Shown piece after piece: positions 1-11,470 of a DNA stretch of 64,000 nt; the first letter of the stretch is position 1; every line of letters begins with the position of its first letter. The notes under the pieces are model-generated. The model saw only the letters and a list, made by a program, of their open reading frames with translations. It ran no database searches and had not been told where the DNA came from. The stretch is from Pilatotrama ljubarskyi (taxonomy: Eukaryota; Basidiomycota; Agaricomycetes; Polyporales; Polyporaceae): NCBI GenBank assembly GCA_022385805.1, contig MU277702.1, positions 186,001-250,000 of the forward strand. Direction: 5' to 3'. Position numbers and translations under genes: made by a program.

Positions 1-427
1 ACTCTCAACCACTTCTCGACGCCTGTAATCCCCCAAGACCTGTCACGGTCCTCGTTATTCCGCTGACCTTGAGCTTGGCTATCTCGACGGTGCACGAAGA
101 CGATGGCACAGGACCGATGATAGCCAGGCGAGCAAGCGCAGAGAGAGCGTAGCTGGTGGAGATGGTGGCAGGAGTGAAGCCGAGTGAAGGCGGGAAAAGG
201 GAGATATAGTACGTAAGATTGGCGGATGCTTTGATCTCCGATCGAAGAGTGGCATCGCGACTTGTTGCGAAAGACGCGTCTGCTCTCGACTACTGTAGAT
301 ACCTCACAGAGCAGAGACCGTTTATTAGCAGCCATGCAGAAAGACGCCGACGGTTTTTACACGCCTGCTCCTGGTCAGTCGCCTCTCTCCCACCTCCGCC
401 ACCCGTGGGACTCGCCACTCATCCAAG
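1..427. other. upstream region of DBP5
   Basis: No gene with an ATG start could be supported here. The minus strand has an open frame over roughly 1-180 without a start codon; it may be an exon of a gene lying to the left, but nothing in it is recognisable. The remainder is probably the DBP5 promoter and 5' leader. No TATA box is evident. Confidence 0.4.
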
Positions 428-2571
428 ATGTCAGATTCAGCGGCACCCGCAGATACCCCCGCCCCCGCGGCCGCCACCACCGACGCACCAGAGGGTGCAG
501 CCGAGCCAAAGCAGCAGGATGCTGGTGCGTACGGCCCCGCTATGTCTCTACAGTTGCAACATCTCACCGATCGGCATGGCCAACAGTCACGGATCTCATC
601 AAGTCGACGTTCGAGGTGTCGGTACGTCTGCGATTGCATATCCTGCTCGGACCCGTCTTGATCGCGTGCATTCGTCCCCGGCGGGCAGGTTACACTCGCA
701 GATCAGCAAGCAGATCCCAACTCCCCGCTATACAGCGCCAAGACTTTCGAGGAGCTAGGGCTGTTCGTATGTTCGCGCTGGACAACGACGGACGCGTCTC
801 TCATGCGCTTTGCTTGAACAGGCATCAAGATCTGCTCAAGGGCATCTACGACATGGGCTTCACTAAGCCGTCCAAGATCCAGGAGCGTGCACTTCCTCTG
901 CTACTCAGGGATCCGTGAGTATCACATCTCCTTGGTCTGCACTAGGCACAGAGGGCCGCATATATCCACAAGGAGCTCAAGCTGCTCACCACCGCCTGAA
1001 GCCACCTCTGCTCTCCTGTCTAGATGCTTCCTTTGGCTCAATACGGTCGAATGAGCCGTCAATGCTCGTGCCTTTCGCACTACTTTAGTAGCTTACTCAC
1101 ACCACCAATCTAGTCCACAGAACATGATCGGGCAGTCGCAATCAGGTACTGGGAAGACGGCAGCATTCGTCCTGACCATGCTCAGTCGCGTCGATTTCTC
1201 CATCAACAAGCCTCAGGTAAGTTCTCCACTTCGAGATGATGCGTACGCACGACTGATTCCAACTATTCCTGTCCAGGCACTGTGCCTTGCGCCGTCGCGA
1301 GAGCTTGCACGGCAGATCATGTCCGTGGTTGTGGCGATGGGCAAGTTCACCCCGGTGCAAACAGAGTACGCGATCAAGGAGAGTCTCCCCAAAAGCGCGA
1401 GCAACGTGACTGCGCACGTCATCGTTGGGACGCCCGGTACTATGACCGACCTGATTAGGCGAAGGGTCATCGACGTGTCGGAGGTGAAGGTCTTCGTGCT
1501 CGATGAGGCCGACAACATGCTCGATAAGGACGGTCTTGGTGAACAGACGCTCCGGGTCAAGAAGTACGTAGCTCGCACCGCTGTCCATCCCGCGACAATG
1601 TTTGACTGTCGGTGCAGCATGCTGCCGAAAAACCGCCCCGTGCAGATCATCCTCTTCTCCGCGACATTCCCGGACCATGTGCGGAACTTCGCAAACAAGT
1701 TCGCTCCGAACGCCAACAAGATCGAGCTCCAGCGGAATGAGCTCTCTGTGGACAACATCCGGCAATTTTACATGGACTGCCGGAACGAGGAGCACAAGTA
1801 TGAGGTCTTGGTGTCGCTCTACAGCCTGTTGACGATCGGCCAGAGTATCATCTTCTGCCAGGTATGTCCCTGTGAGACGAGGCGCCGCCGTAGGGCTCAC
1901 CTTCGCGACAGCATCGACACACGGCGGACCGGATCTCCCAGCGAATGACGGCGGAGGGTCACAAGGTTGCGTCGCTGCACGGCGCGAAAGACGCTGCTGA
2001 ACGGGACGCGATTATCGACAACTTCCGGGAAGGCAAGGAGAAGGTGCTGATCACAACGAACGTCATTGCGCGCGGGATCGACATCCTGCAGGTGAATATG
2101 GTCGTCAACTACGACCTGCCGCTCATGAATGAGCGCGACCACCACGGACACAAGGAGGATGCGCGGCCGGACATCGAGACGTACATCCACCGCATCGGTG
2201 CGTGCTGGCTTCCGCCTTGACTCTGCTTCTTCCCCAGTGGCGTGCGCGAGATTGACGGACCGCCGGGATCTGGCGTGGATCTTGTTTAGGGCGTACGGGG
2301 CGATTCGGCCGCAAGGGCATCTCGATCAACTTCGTGCACGACAAGGCGACCTGGCAGCAGATGGAGCAGATCGAGAAGGCGACGGGCAAGCAGATCATCC
2401 GTATCGAGACGAACGACCTCGACGCGATGGAGGAGGTACGTCCGTTCCCGTTTCTGCTCCCTTCGCGAGATTGGCTCGCCTCATGGCGATCTCGCCCCGT
2501 CTCCGTTCTCCTTGCGGTGCTGGCGCTGACTCTCGGCGATACTATAGCAAATGAAGAAGGCGTTGAAGTAA
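428..2571 (+). CDS. DBP5: ATP-dependent DEAD-box RNA helicase Dbp5, mRNA export
   Basis: Ten exons (428-524, 587-621, 689-762, 822-914, 1114-1216, 1277-1563, 1618-1861, 1912-2197, 2290-2435, 2548-2571) give 462 aa, close to the usual Dbp5 length. The N-terminus is an Ala/Pro-rich tail. The helicase motifs follow in order: a Q-motif region (GFTKPSKIQ), motif I (SGTGKT), PSRELA, DEAD, SAT, ARGID and [11 protein letters not shown]. The segment [12 protein letters not shown] before the Q motif and the RVKNMLPKN stretch before the SAT motif are typical of Dbp5 rather than eIF4A. The family acts at the cytoplasmic face of the nuclear pore with Gle1-IP6, stripping proteins from exported mRNA. The last exon has only 24 nt and encodes QMKKALK. 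The start is the first ATG before the conserved frame; an upstream non-coding exon cannot be excluded. Confidence 0.96.
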
Positions 2572-4666
2572 CGGTATGAGTGTGGACTCGTTTTAACCTC
2601 GGAGTCGGAGATGTATTGCCGCAGGCAGCTTTGTATCTTGTAGTCCCCGCCCTATCTCATCACCCCTTGTGAGCAATTGCTTTGACGGTGGTGCAGCTGC
2701 CCGCGGCGTAGCCTGCTGCAAGCTCGATGTTACCCCGTGCTGCCCGTGCCGCCCCGCTGTTTTCGGGCTCACGAGGCGCGCACGGAGGCGTTTGTGCGCG
2801 CAGATCCGCACGTTGCGTGGCAGCCGTGTATGTTGTCTCTGAGCTCTATACGCCGCTTTGGTTACATGCTGACCAGGAACCGAGATTCACAGAGATTCAT
2901 AACGTATCCCTGAATTGACGATGCGGCCATGTCACTTTGGGTTGGTGATGGTCTTTTCTCGGGATCTGTGGCATACGCTTCTTTCGCATTGCGCATATGA
3001 CTTCATGCAGGTCTGCCACCCAGTCGCCATCGGCGTCATTGGCTAGAGACGTGGATCTAACGGGCCCAATGCAGCCCATTCGACGCACAGAATAGGTCAT
3101 TCGCATACCGCATTTCGCCGAGCACTGACGTCTCTCGCCTATCTCAGCAGGCTTTCCTTGTCTCTGGGAGTCGTTGCTCATATTGAGTCGCGCGCAGTCC
3201 CTGCTTCTCTTGACCCAACGGCAGGTGGCCTTCGCTTCCTACGTGCTTGCAGGGCGCCGACGATTTTTACCCAGGTACATCCGCTCCCTCCGACGCGCAG
3301 CTCAGCGGTGTAGATCTCACGCGCGCACCCAGCAAGCATGCGCGAGAAACATTGACACTGGCACGCGATGCGAGCCCGCATCGTACGGCTCGCGATGCGA
3401 ATCCCACGCCCACACCGGTCTGCACGTGTAGGGGCCGCCGGATGTGGGACCCGCCTTTCCGCGCGCACGGCAGGGTACCCCCATGTTGCCCCCCGATTAG
3501 GCTATCCCGTCAGACAGGGCCGTCGTGGCGTTAGAGTGTGGGTTCTGCGAGAGAACATGCTCAGAGGGCGATTACCTCACCGCGTCGTCTGCTGACGGAA
3601 ATTAAGCGTGCAGATTGGTCTGGCCTTGGCCCTCGGTCTTCGTTCGCCAGCCTCTCTCGCCCGGGGCAGGGGGAGGGCTGATACGCCCACTACGCGGTGT
3701 CAGACTGCGATGTGGCGTAGACTATGATACGAGAGCGATCTCGAGGGTGCGAGAACTCACGTCGTCGCACGCTGCTGTTTGGCACTGTGGGTATCTGTAG
3801 CATCTTCACATGTGAGCAGCGTCATTTATCGACTCGTGCTTGCCTTTTTCCCCTGACAGCTCAATCCCGCGAGCGCAGCAGCTGCAGATCGGTGAGGTGA
3901 GATCGGTCCTCCCCGCCGCCATCTTGGCAGGAATGCGCCGCTGTGGATGGGAGTCGGCTCCCCCTGCCTGCGCGCATACGTTCACCATGCGTCTCAGCGG
4001 CAGCTTCATGCGCTCGAACCCGAACCCGGTTCGCTTCCTGGAAGGACATACGGTGGGGCTGTCATTGGCCACGGATTCCTGGCAGTTGCCGTACCTGCCG
4101 ATTCCCCAAGCTGCGCCCTCCCACTCGCGCAAGCGAGTGCGGCGGGCCATGCGCGTATGCTGTCCAACTGAAGCCCTCCGCCACTGTGGATCGTCGACAA
4201 TCAGAAGTCACACTCGTGCGTTCCGCACGAAAAGGTCCAGAAGGCGTACGAGGGGCGACGTTGCTTGAAGGCACGGGTTCCGAAGAGCCCCACGTCGTGC
4301 TCGCTCCGCGGAGGGCAATGCGATTCCCGAAGTCGCGTCAGGCGTGGGGGCCTTCCGTGATAGCGAAGTCTCAGGGTCCGCGACGTCTTCAGGCTCTCCC
4401 CGCGGCGGGCGCTCTGGCTTCTTCGGTACGAGTCTGCAAATTTGGGTATTAGTTGAGAAACCTACTCTATGTTATCGGGTCCCTGGATTTCAGCAAGGCG
4501 GCGCGACCCGATCATCTCGAGCCCGCTCCGCGTATAAATTCGCTCGTCAGACACCCCATGGAGCTTCACCTTTACCCCCCGAGCTCGTGCCTCTCACTCC
4601 GCGTATACCACCGCGTTCTGTTACCTACCCTCCTCTGCTACATCTTCGCAACGCACTTCCTGAACA
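2572..4666. other. gene-free stretch, 2.1 kb
   Basis: This stretch holds the DBP5 3' region and the promoter of the next gene. Several short open frames occur on both strands (for example 3840-4268 plus), but none shows a recognisable domain, a consistent exon structure or a coding-like composition. Nothing further is supported. Confidence 0.5.
4533..4538 (+). promoter_or_regulatory. TATA box (TATAAA)
   Basis: TATAAA lies 134 bp before the ATG at 4667, inside a CT-rich leader. The spacing is reasonable for a fungal core promoter driving the small gene downstream. Confidence 0.5.
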
Positions 4667-5295
4667 ATGCTCCCAAGCTTTTACGCATGGTCGATCGAGC
4701 ACATCAAGAGGGTGTTTGAAGCCAAAACGGAGCGCGACTGCCTCCAGGCGCTTGAGGACACTTTCTCTCAGCGACTAGAATTCACCTTCAACGGCTCTCC
4801 GCTCCCTCGCGTAGGGCTGCAAAAGATCGTCCTCGGCATGCTCCAAACATCTGGGTTTTGCTTGAACGTAGACTGGCTCAATGCAGTCGAGGTCCCACGA
4901 GACGGCTCCAACAGAGTAAGTGCGCTGCCGTGTGACCACTGCCGAACTCAGCTCACACGGTTCTCACCCACCTTCTTTTCCCCTCTTGCGCCTGCCCTGG
5001 TACGCAGAATGGGATGCTCGGCGGGTACTACATCATCCGGAACGTGAAGAAGCCCCTCCCTGGCTCGTCTACGCTCGCCTGCTACGAGCGGCACAAGTCT
5101 GTGAACGTGGTGTGAGTATTGAGCACACGCTCAGTTTCCGCTGATATGTTCGTGATGGAGATCATCGCTCATGCTCTGGCCCTGTGCAGGATCGAGTCTG
5201 AATTGCCAGATCCATCTATCGACAGCCGCCGCATCGTAAAACTGGCCATCGTGGCGACCGACGTCCCCGTCCAAGCGACCCAGCCTCCCCTCTAA
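4667..5295 (+). CDS. small orphan protein, 152 aa, three exons
   Basis: Exons 4667-4915, 5008-5111 and 5190-5295 join at clean GTAAGT/GTGAGT donors and CAG acceptors and keep the frame (153 codons with stop). The protein starts MLPSFYAWSIEHIKRVFEAK and has an amphipathic N-terminal helix region. A middle part contains LPRVGLQKIVLGML and a GGYYIIRNVKKPLPGSS segment, and the tail is short and charged. Size and pattern (helices, then strands with aromatic residues) would suit a cystatin- or NTF2-like small fold, but this is only an impression and I recognise no family. No signal peptide or membrane span is visible. A TATA box sits 134 bp upstream. The exon phasing makes a real gene likely; the function is unknown. 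Confidence 0.65.
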
Positions 5296-8200
5296 GCGGT
5301 CCCGGCCTGCATCCTGCATCCTCCGCCGACCCGGACTGCCTATTATGACCTATTGCAATACGTAGTTTAGACCGCCTGCTTACGACACGCATACCATTTT
5401 CCCGCATTATAGACTTGCCTCGCCACAATGCTTTCCGCAGTGATGTTCTCATTTCCATTCGAGTCGCCTCTCTGCCCCGTAGGACCCTACCGTACAGAGT
5501 CATCCTGGGCTGAAGATTCGTTCTATATCACAGTACTGTCCGCTTGCACGTTGTACGTCCGCCACTTACCTGTTAACTCATCTATGACCGCCGTTCTGCC
5601 GCTATGCGCCGCCTAACCTTTCCATGGAACGCTCGGTATCACCAATGGGAGGATGTACCCACCTGCGATCTGGCAGCCAACATCAGGGAATCCCTACACG
5701 TCGGTCCGCGCTTGATGTCTCCCCTTCAAGTTGCACTGAGCGGTCGTACGCTCTACCGTCACCGCGTTCGATCCTTGCTACGTGCGTGCCGTCAGAGCTA
5801 TGGTCATCGCGCCTGTACCAGCATCGTACCCACGTAAACCAGATGATATTGCGTGGGTATCGTCAACGTGAACCCATCACGAAGGTTTGGGTGATTAATT
5901 CGCGAGCTTGACTGACGGGCAGGTTAATCGACGAGCTCCCTCGCTTCAAGGCTCTGGATTGCATATAGCGGCCTCGGACTGAGAGGGCTACAATATACCG
6001 CCGGGTAAACTGCTGTTGATCTGACCTTACTCACTCGTCATGAGGCTGGACTTTGCCAGCTCTCCGGGCAATCATGTTCCTGTCAAACAATATCGGACCC
6101 TCGAGCTCGACGCAGCACCTCGCAGCACCCATCGCGCAGCTACAAGCACCGAGATCTTCTGGTTTTCTGTTCATCGAGCCTTCGGGTTCTGTTCGACACG
6201 TCGAGTCGCCCATGCATCGAGGGTTCCCAGTGATGGGGCCCTCGCCGCGTTCCGGTAACAGGCAGCATTGCTCCAGACGCCTATAGAGCGCAGCCCGCGA
6301 CTTCTCAGACCTCGGCTCCCTCCGGACAGCGGAGTGCGATAACTCTGCCACTCTCACTTCCGCCTGGGAACGAACGGGCCTGTGATAGGTCCATTGCCTC
6401 GTCGCGGGCACATGGTCGCAAATATCGTAGACTCCTCGCAGGGTGCGGAAGCCCTGGACCTGGTCTTCGAACCGACGTGCGCGTGCACAGTGCGCTCTGA
6501 TAGACTCACTGGCTTGGATTACGGTTGAAGCCAACCGCCCCATCGGGTCGTCTGTATCATGCGGGCCGTGGCAATGGCCGACGCCATGCTGCCGCCCCTC
6601 GCGATATTTCTAGTCCCAGACTCATGATGCTGAAACGGGCTGGAGTTGTCGCAGGACTGTCAGGAGGGGCGTTCGGTCCATGTCACCTGGCCAGTTGATT
6701 AACCACAAGCTGCGGTCAGTATTGACCGCTATCTTGCGCGCATTGACAGCTGCATGCGCGAGGGGCATGCTGAGGCCTTCCCGGTGGCCCGGACGTGGAA
6801 GGTGCTCGCACCCCCGTATCAACGGGAGACGTCGCCTATGGTCCTTGGGCTCCGGGGCGGGTGGCGAGTATGTATTCACAAGCTCCCTCACACGCCACAA
6901 GGCCTGCGGAGACAATACTCACGACCGTCAGTTCGCAGGCAAATACGGGAAGCACCGCGTCTTACGACATATGCAGCTTCGGTCCCAGACTGGGGCCTGT
7001 TCTTGCTGTATCGATCTGCCTCCCTTAGGCAACGTTCAGTCGCGGAAGCCTTGCTCGAGAATCAGTCTGGGAGAAGCTGCGTAACCACATGGGCGATTAC
7101 GCACCGCTACACTCCGTTCACGACATCGGAACAGATGTGCGCCTTCCCCGAGCACACGCAATCAGACCTCCATCTTTGACTGCTATATGACACAATTCCG
7201 CGACTCTGGCTGTTCGCCACGGTCCGACATCGGCCTGGGACGGAAGGACTGGACTCCGTGTTAGAAATGGGTAGAACGACAAGGGATGGGATGTGGTTGC
7301 CGACATTGTCCCTGCGGAAGCGGAGGACTACGCGTACGCCTTGAATAATGAGCGCGAATGCATGCCGTACCTGCCGCCATGGGCGTGTATATCCAGCAGC
7401 ACGCGTTTCTTCTCTCGCTCGATGCCGTTGAATTCAGTGGCCTCGGAGAAGCTGGATCCCCGTCAAATTCATGTCATCAATTTTCTCACGGATGAAGGGC
7501 GTCGCTCACGTAGGTTTTTAGAGGCCCTGCTTAACTTCGTAAGGGAGTTCCCGTTGCCAACTTAAGTATGGCACCTGGATTCTCCATCGCCGGAGATGTG
7601 CCCAGGCGGTCATACCTACGATGCGTAAAACCAAGCGACGGCGAACACGTATGAATGCACGCACGCTGGCATCTCGGATCGCGCTGCTTGTCCCTGTGGA
7701 GCATTGCCATTAGCTGGGTGTGGTCCGTGGACTACGCGAAGCACTACTGGTAGGGCTTGTGGAATTACGGAGGTAGGCTCGGCGGCATTCATGGCTAGGT
7801 TGACCCATGGCTCGATGCGCCACGAGGACGGGTCTAAGACGCTGGACAACCTGCAATACCAGGATTTTTTTCGGGTGCGCAATTCTATTGAACGCCGATG
7901 AGCATTCCATGAAAGGCGATTCCGGAGACCGGACGTACTACTGAACTCCGTGAGAGAGAGGCGGTTGGCTTGCCCTCAATGCACGTAATGAATCCTCCTA
8001 TCAGAAGTTCGACCACTGGTAATCCCCGAGACGTGCTCTTGCTATAGGTCCAGCGCAGCATGGCATGACGAGAAGATCCAATGATCGCGATGTTTTACGC
8101 AATGAGGTGCGACCAGCCAAGCAAGCCCAGGTCGCCTAGGTCGCCCCACCCCTCAACCATTGCAGTACCGCGGTGACGCCTCATCCGCCGATAGTGGGAC

Positions 8201-10234
8201 AGAGCGGGTGACCAGCAGTTACTCTAAGTAGGGCGCTAGCTGTTGATTTCGCGATTGAAAATTGCGAACGATCTACCTCGGACCGCACTTGATGGTTTCA
8301 CGGATGAAGGCCGTCAGCTCAGCCCTAGAGTATCATGGGGCATCCTGTCCATACTCAGCCATGTGCCAACGGTTATCAGTATGAAATAGACTCTAGATAC
8401 TGAGATGATTTGTGATACCTTGGAGGGACGGTCAGCAATGCTCGAGTATCAGAACTAACTGGCTAGTGCGACACCGCACACCATAGTCTTGGGTGCCTAC
8501 CTGCGAGTAACAGTCAGGAACGGCAGCCACAATATCCGAGCATGATGTACTCACAGAAGCTCGAGTTACTCAGACTAGCTGATGTGAAATGTCAACAGGT
8601 GTGCTAGAGCTGCGCGAACAATTTCGCAATTTCTGCCACATGCCATGCCGGTGGGCTCGTGAAGTGGCGCATGCGTCAAGGACGCGAACGATGATATGGC
8701 ATGTGCTTGACAGCGGTACTTACAGATGGGCTGCTCATACTCTACTTGCCTGCTGCTCCGGTTCGATGATGCGGATGGAGCAATCCGTCGACCTCTGAGT
8801 AGATGCGTTGGTGATAGACACGCTGACGGCCGTAGCACTGGGGTTGCACGCACCATGATGATGGGTGAGGAGTAGCGGGATGTTACACCGTAAGCAACGT
8901 AATTAATCTTGCTCGGTTCCTCCTGTGACCGGCCTTGACCATAGTCCCCCAGGCCTCCAGCTCAGCCCTGCAATGAACCTTCGCAGTGACGGGTCGTGTC
9001 TGACAATTCATCATAGAAGTCACGAGGAGACTAGTGCGACCGTATCGTATGTAGGAACAGAACCCGCATTTCCTACTCGCGAATCATCAAGCGAGCGCTC
9101 GACGAGGCCGGTGTTAATAAAAACCAAAAGAACACCGGTTCGACCTGGCGCTACCCAGTCCGTAAAGCCTAGCGGTGGTGACAGTCCAGTATGAGGTGAG
9201 AGCGTACCTTCTGCAGGTTCGACTCCTCGGAGCCTGCCATCAACGGCGTATGAGACAGCGTGTCGTCCGATCGACAGTAGCGTTGCCCGCAGGCAAAGCC
9301 GGTGCACCGCGGCCTTTCCTGAGCCGAGACATAGGACAACGGGGGAGCTTGCTGATGCGGAAGAAACCTCCGTTATGTCCCTGACTCTGCTTTCTTGCCG
9401 ATGGTGGCCGATATCCTGCACACCTGGTAGTGAGATCTCGTGAACTATTGGGCAAAATGAAGCCAGGCACCACAGCTGCAACGCGCTTTGCACCCATTGA
9501 CCTGCGCAGTATGGATCCTTGCGGCGACTACGTGGTCGCATTATGCGAGTATCAGGGCTTTGACTATGGAGGTACCGTGTTGACAATGCTCTTGTCCTTA
9601 GAGTTATGGCACTACTCTGGGCAACGGCCGGGAAAGACTCTGCACATATCGGACGGGTCTCTATGATCGCAGCAATATCGGACAACTTGCCTGATTGAGG
9701 GGCGTTGATCATCCGGTAAGCTTGTTCGACTGGGCTTTCAGGACCACCCCAAAGAAAATCCATGGTACTAAAGAGGGCTTGAAGGCGTCGCATTGCATCC
9801 CACAGGGCAAGGTCGATGCCGGGACGGATAGGCCGGAGACCACGTTGTCGGGCTGCACGGAAACCCCGTCAGCAGCTTCAACTTCCTTTACGGAGGTGGA
9901 CTGACCTTGAGACAATTATAGCCCATTCGACGTGCTGAGCCAGCCAATAAGTGAGAAACTCAGTTTTTGACCACCGCCGGCAGTACCCTGCGGATTGATC
10001 AGCTGTTCCAGACGCCTGAACGTGCGAGCAGATAGCATTGTGGACTGAGAGAAGCGGCTGATAGTACATGGGGATCACAGACGGATAGGAAATGTGATAG
10101 CAAGACATAGATCGTGGCCGGGACAGAGGAGCGGCCGCTCTCAAAGGAACGGTATTCCTGGTATAGGTATATTCTTCCTCTGCCTGCGGACATTTTATTC
10201 AACAGCGGCCGAAATAAGTGGCGGATATTGCAAC
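5296..10234. other. gene-free tract, 4.9 kb
   Basis: I found no convincing exon chain on either strand in this tract. The longest open frame (minus, 9020-9793) has no recognisable domain and low-complexity features of chance reading. Base composition looks less GC-rich than in the flanking genes (by eye, not counted). One ~25-bp motif occurs twice (around 7483 and 8296), so decayed repetitive DNA is plausible. No terminal repeats, reverse transcriptase or transposase motifs were seen. Confidence 0.5.
7483..8320. repeat. duplicated ~25-bp motif, degenerate direct repeat
   Basis: The 13-mer TCACGGATGAAGG occurs at 7486-7498 and again at 8298-8310. In both places it is followed by one differing base, then CGTC, and then GCTCA with a one-base indel. 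Such a match within 5 kb is unlikely by chance and suggests two decayed copies of one repeat. The rest of the copies does not align clearly by eye. Confidence 0.35.
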
Positions 10235-11107
10235 TTACAGTTCGCGCACTGAGCGGAGGCGAGCAAGCGAAGGTCAGAAGGCAAAGCGAGAAGCATTTCG
10301 GCGCGCACAGACTGACCTCGAATGATGAAATTGGCAAGGACCGCGCAGAAGAGGAAGGCACTGATAAGAATCGGGCCAATGATCTGGTCTGAGAGCAGGA
10401 GGTCAAGGGTGCGCGTATCAGAAAAGTAGCGAGGAGCATACCGAAGTGACCAGGATCACGCCGGCGAATCATCGTAATCCTGTGCTGGTATACTGCATAC
10501 CCGTATACCTATGTTTCCACCACGGTCAACGGAGCAGCTCTGCTTCGACTGAACGGAATGCTCACCAGAACAGCTACACTCAAGGCAGCGTATGCATATG
10601 CAAAATTCCGAGCGATCTCGTCCTTGGACGCATTGAATAATGCCAATGCAAGCGTCCCTACAAGCACGGAGGTCTGAAGGTACGCAATCCAAGCTGAGAA
10701 GTAGATACTTAGTATGTAAGTAAAACCTCAATGAAGCATTCGCGCGCACTTCGTTCGTTGGCGAACCAGACCTTCCCCTCGACCTTGATGGGGGTCGCGA
10801 TCTTCTTCGGTACGCGCACCTGCGGAGGCACTGAGTTGATAGCATGGTAGTCCCTGACTGTGGGCATCTGCCCATGTTCGTCTTGCTGTGCATCGGGGAT
10901 GTTGTCGACGCGGGTATAGCGCGGTCGACGCTGGAAGGTCTTCTTGGGCAGCGAAGCAAGAGCAGAGGGCGAGAACGGCGAGAGGATGTCGGACATGGCG
11001 TACCACGACCTGCGGATGATAGAATCATGCCTCTCTTCTCCCTCGCTTGGCTCGCCGTTGGTCGCGCGCCTCATCGCCGTCCCCTCCGATACCGTTGAGC
11101 TAGCCAT
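10235..11107 (-). CDS. VTC1: VTC1-type vacuolar transporter chaperone (DUF202), polyphosphate synthesis
   Basis: Five exons on the minus strand (11107-10750, 10693-10566, 10508-10442, 10388-10317, 10248-10235) give 212 aa. The first ~100 residues are a Ser/Glu-rich cytosolic extension absent from the 129-aa yeast protein. The VTC1 core follows: KVEGKVWFANERTW, then three membrane segments at about 121-142, 147-170 and 185-207, with the linker HRITMIRRRDPGHFD between the second and third. It ends ANFIIRVREL. In yeast this small subunit forms the membrane part of the VTC complex that makes polyphosphate and moves it into the vacuole. The start chosen is the ATG at 11107; an in-frame ATG at 11194 is possible but lies beyond a splice-like GTGAGT. 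The gene is divergent from the Hsp40 gene. Confidence 0.93.
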
Positions 11108-11470
11108 GGCAGACGATGAGCAAGGAGCAGTCGAAGGCGAGGACTCCGCACGCGAACTTGACGGCATACTCACTGCGAGCCGACGCACGTGCATATGCCT
11201 TGGGCGCCTGGTGGGCGGAAAACCGGTCCGAGCGGAGTGTCGGACAGTGAAGCGGACTGATGGGGCGCGACGTCACTGTGGCTGCAACCCATTCTAGGAT
11301 GTTCTAGCAGGGTTCTCGTACAGCGTCCTCCGATTCTCGAACCGAGCGGATACACACAGGCGCAATATAACCAAGGTCCGCCCCCGTCGTCCCCCTCCCA
11401 ACTCACCACCTTTACGCTAACGTCCTTTTTCCTTACTTTTTCTTTCTTCGTACTTTGGTAACTCGCAATC
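11108..11470. promoter_or_regulatory. shared divergent promoter between VTC1 and SIS1
   Basis: Only 363 bp separate the two start codons, so both genes must draw their core promoters from this stretch. It holds an HSE-like cluster at 11292-11341, an ATATAA element at 11365-11370 (about 100 bp before the SIS1 ATG), and a CT-rich run at about 11424-11460 directly before the SIS1 ATG, which is typical of highly expressed fungal genes. Confidence 0.7.
11292..11341. promoter_or_regulatory. heat shock element cluster
   Basis: TTC triplets start at 11292, 11302 and 11313 with gaps of 7 and 8 nt, close to the step-type HSE pattern. A perfect TTCnnGAA pair sits at 11334-11341. Hsf1 sites of this kind control SIS1 in yeast (established), so this is a plausible Hsf1 target for the Hsp40 gene and perhaps also for VTC1. 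Confidence 0.55.

Noticed and set aside
9175..9240. tRNA-like B box (GGTTCGACTCC) at about 9216 with an A-box-like motif at the right distance
   Set aside because: Neither the T stem nor the acceptor stem can pair, so it is not a tRNA; probably a chance match.
9020..9793. 257-aa minus-strand open frame in the 4.9-kb gap
   Set aside because: It has no recognisable domain, no splice context and no coding-like composition, and it overlaps frames on the other strand.
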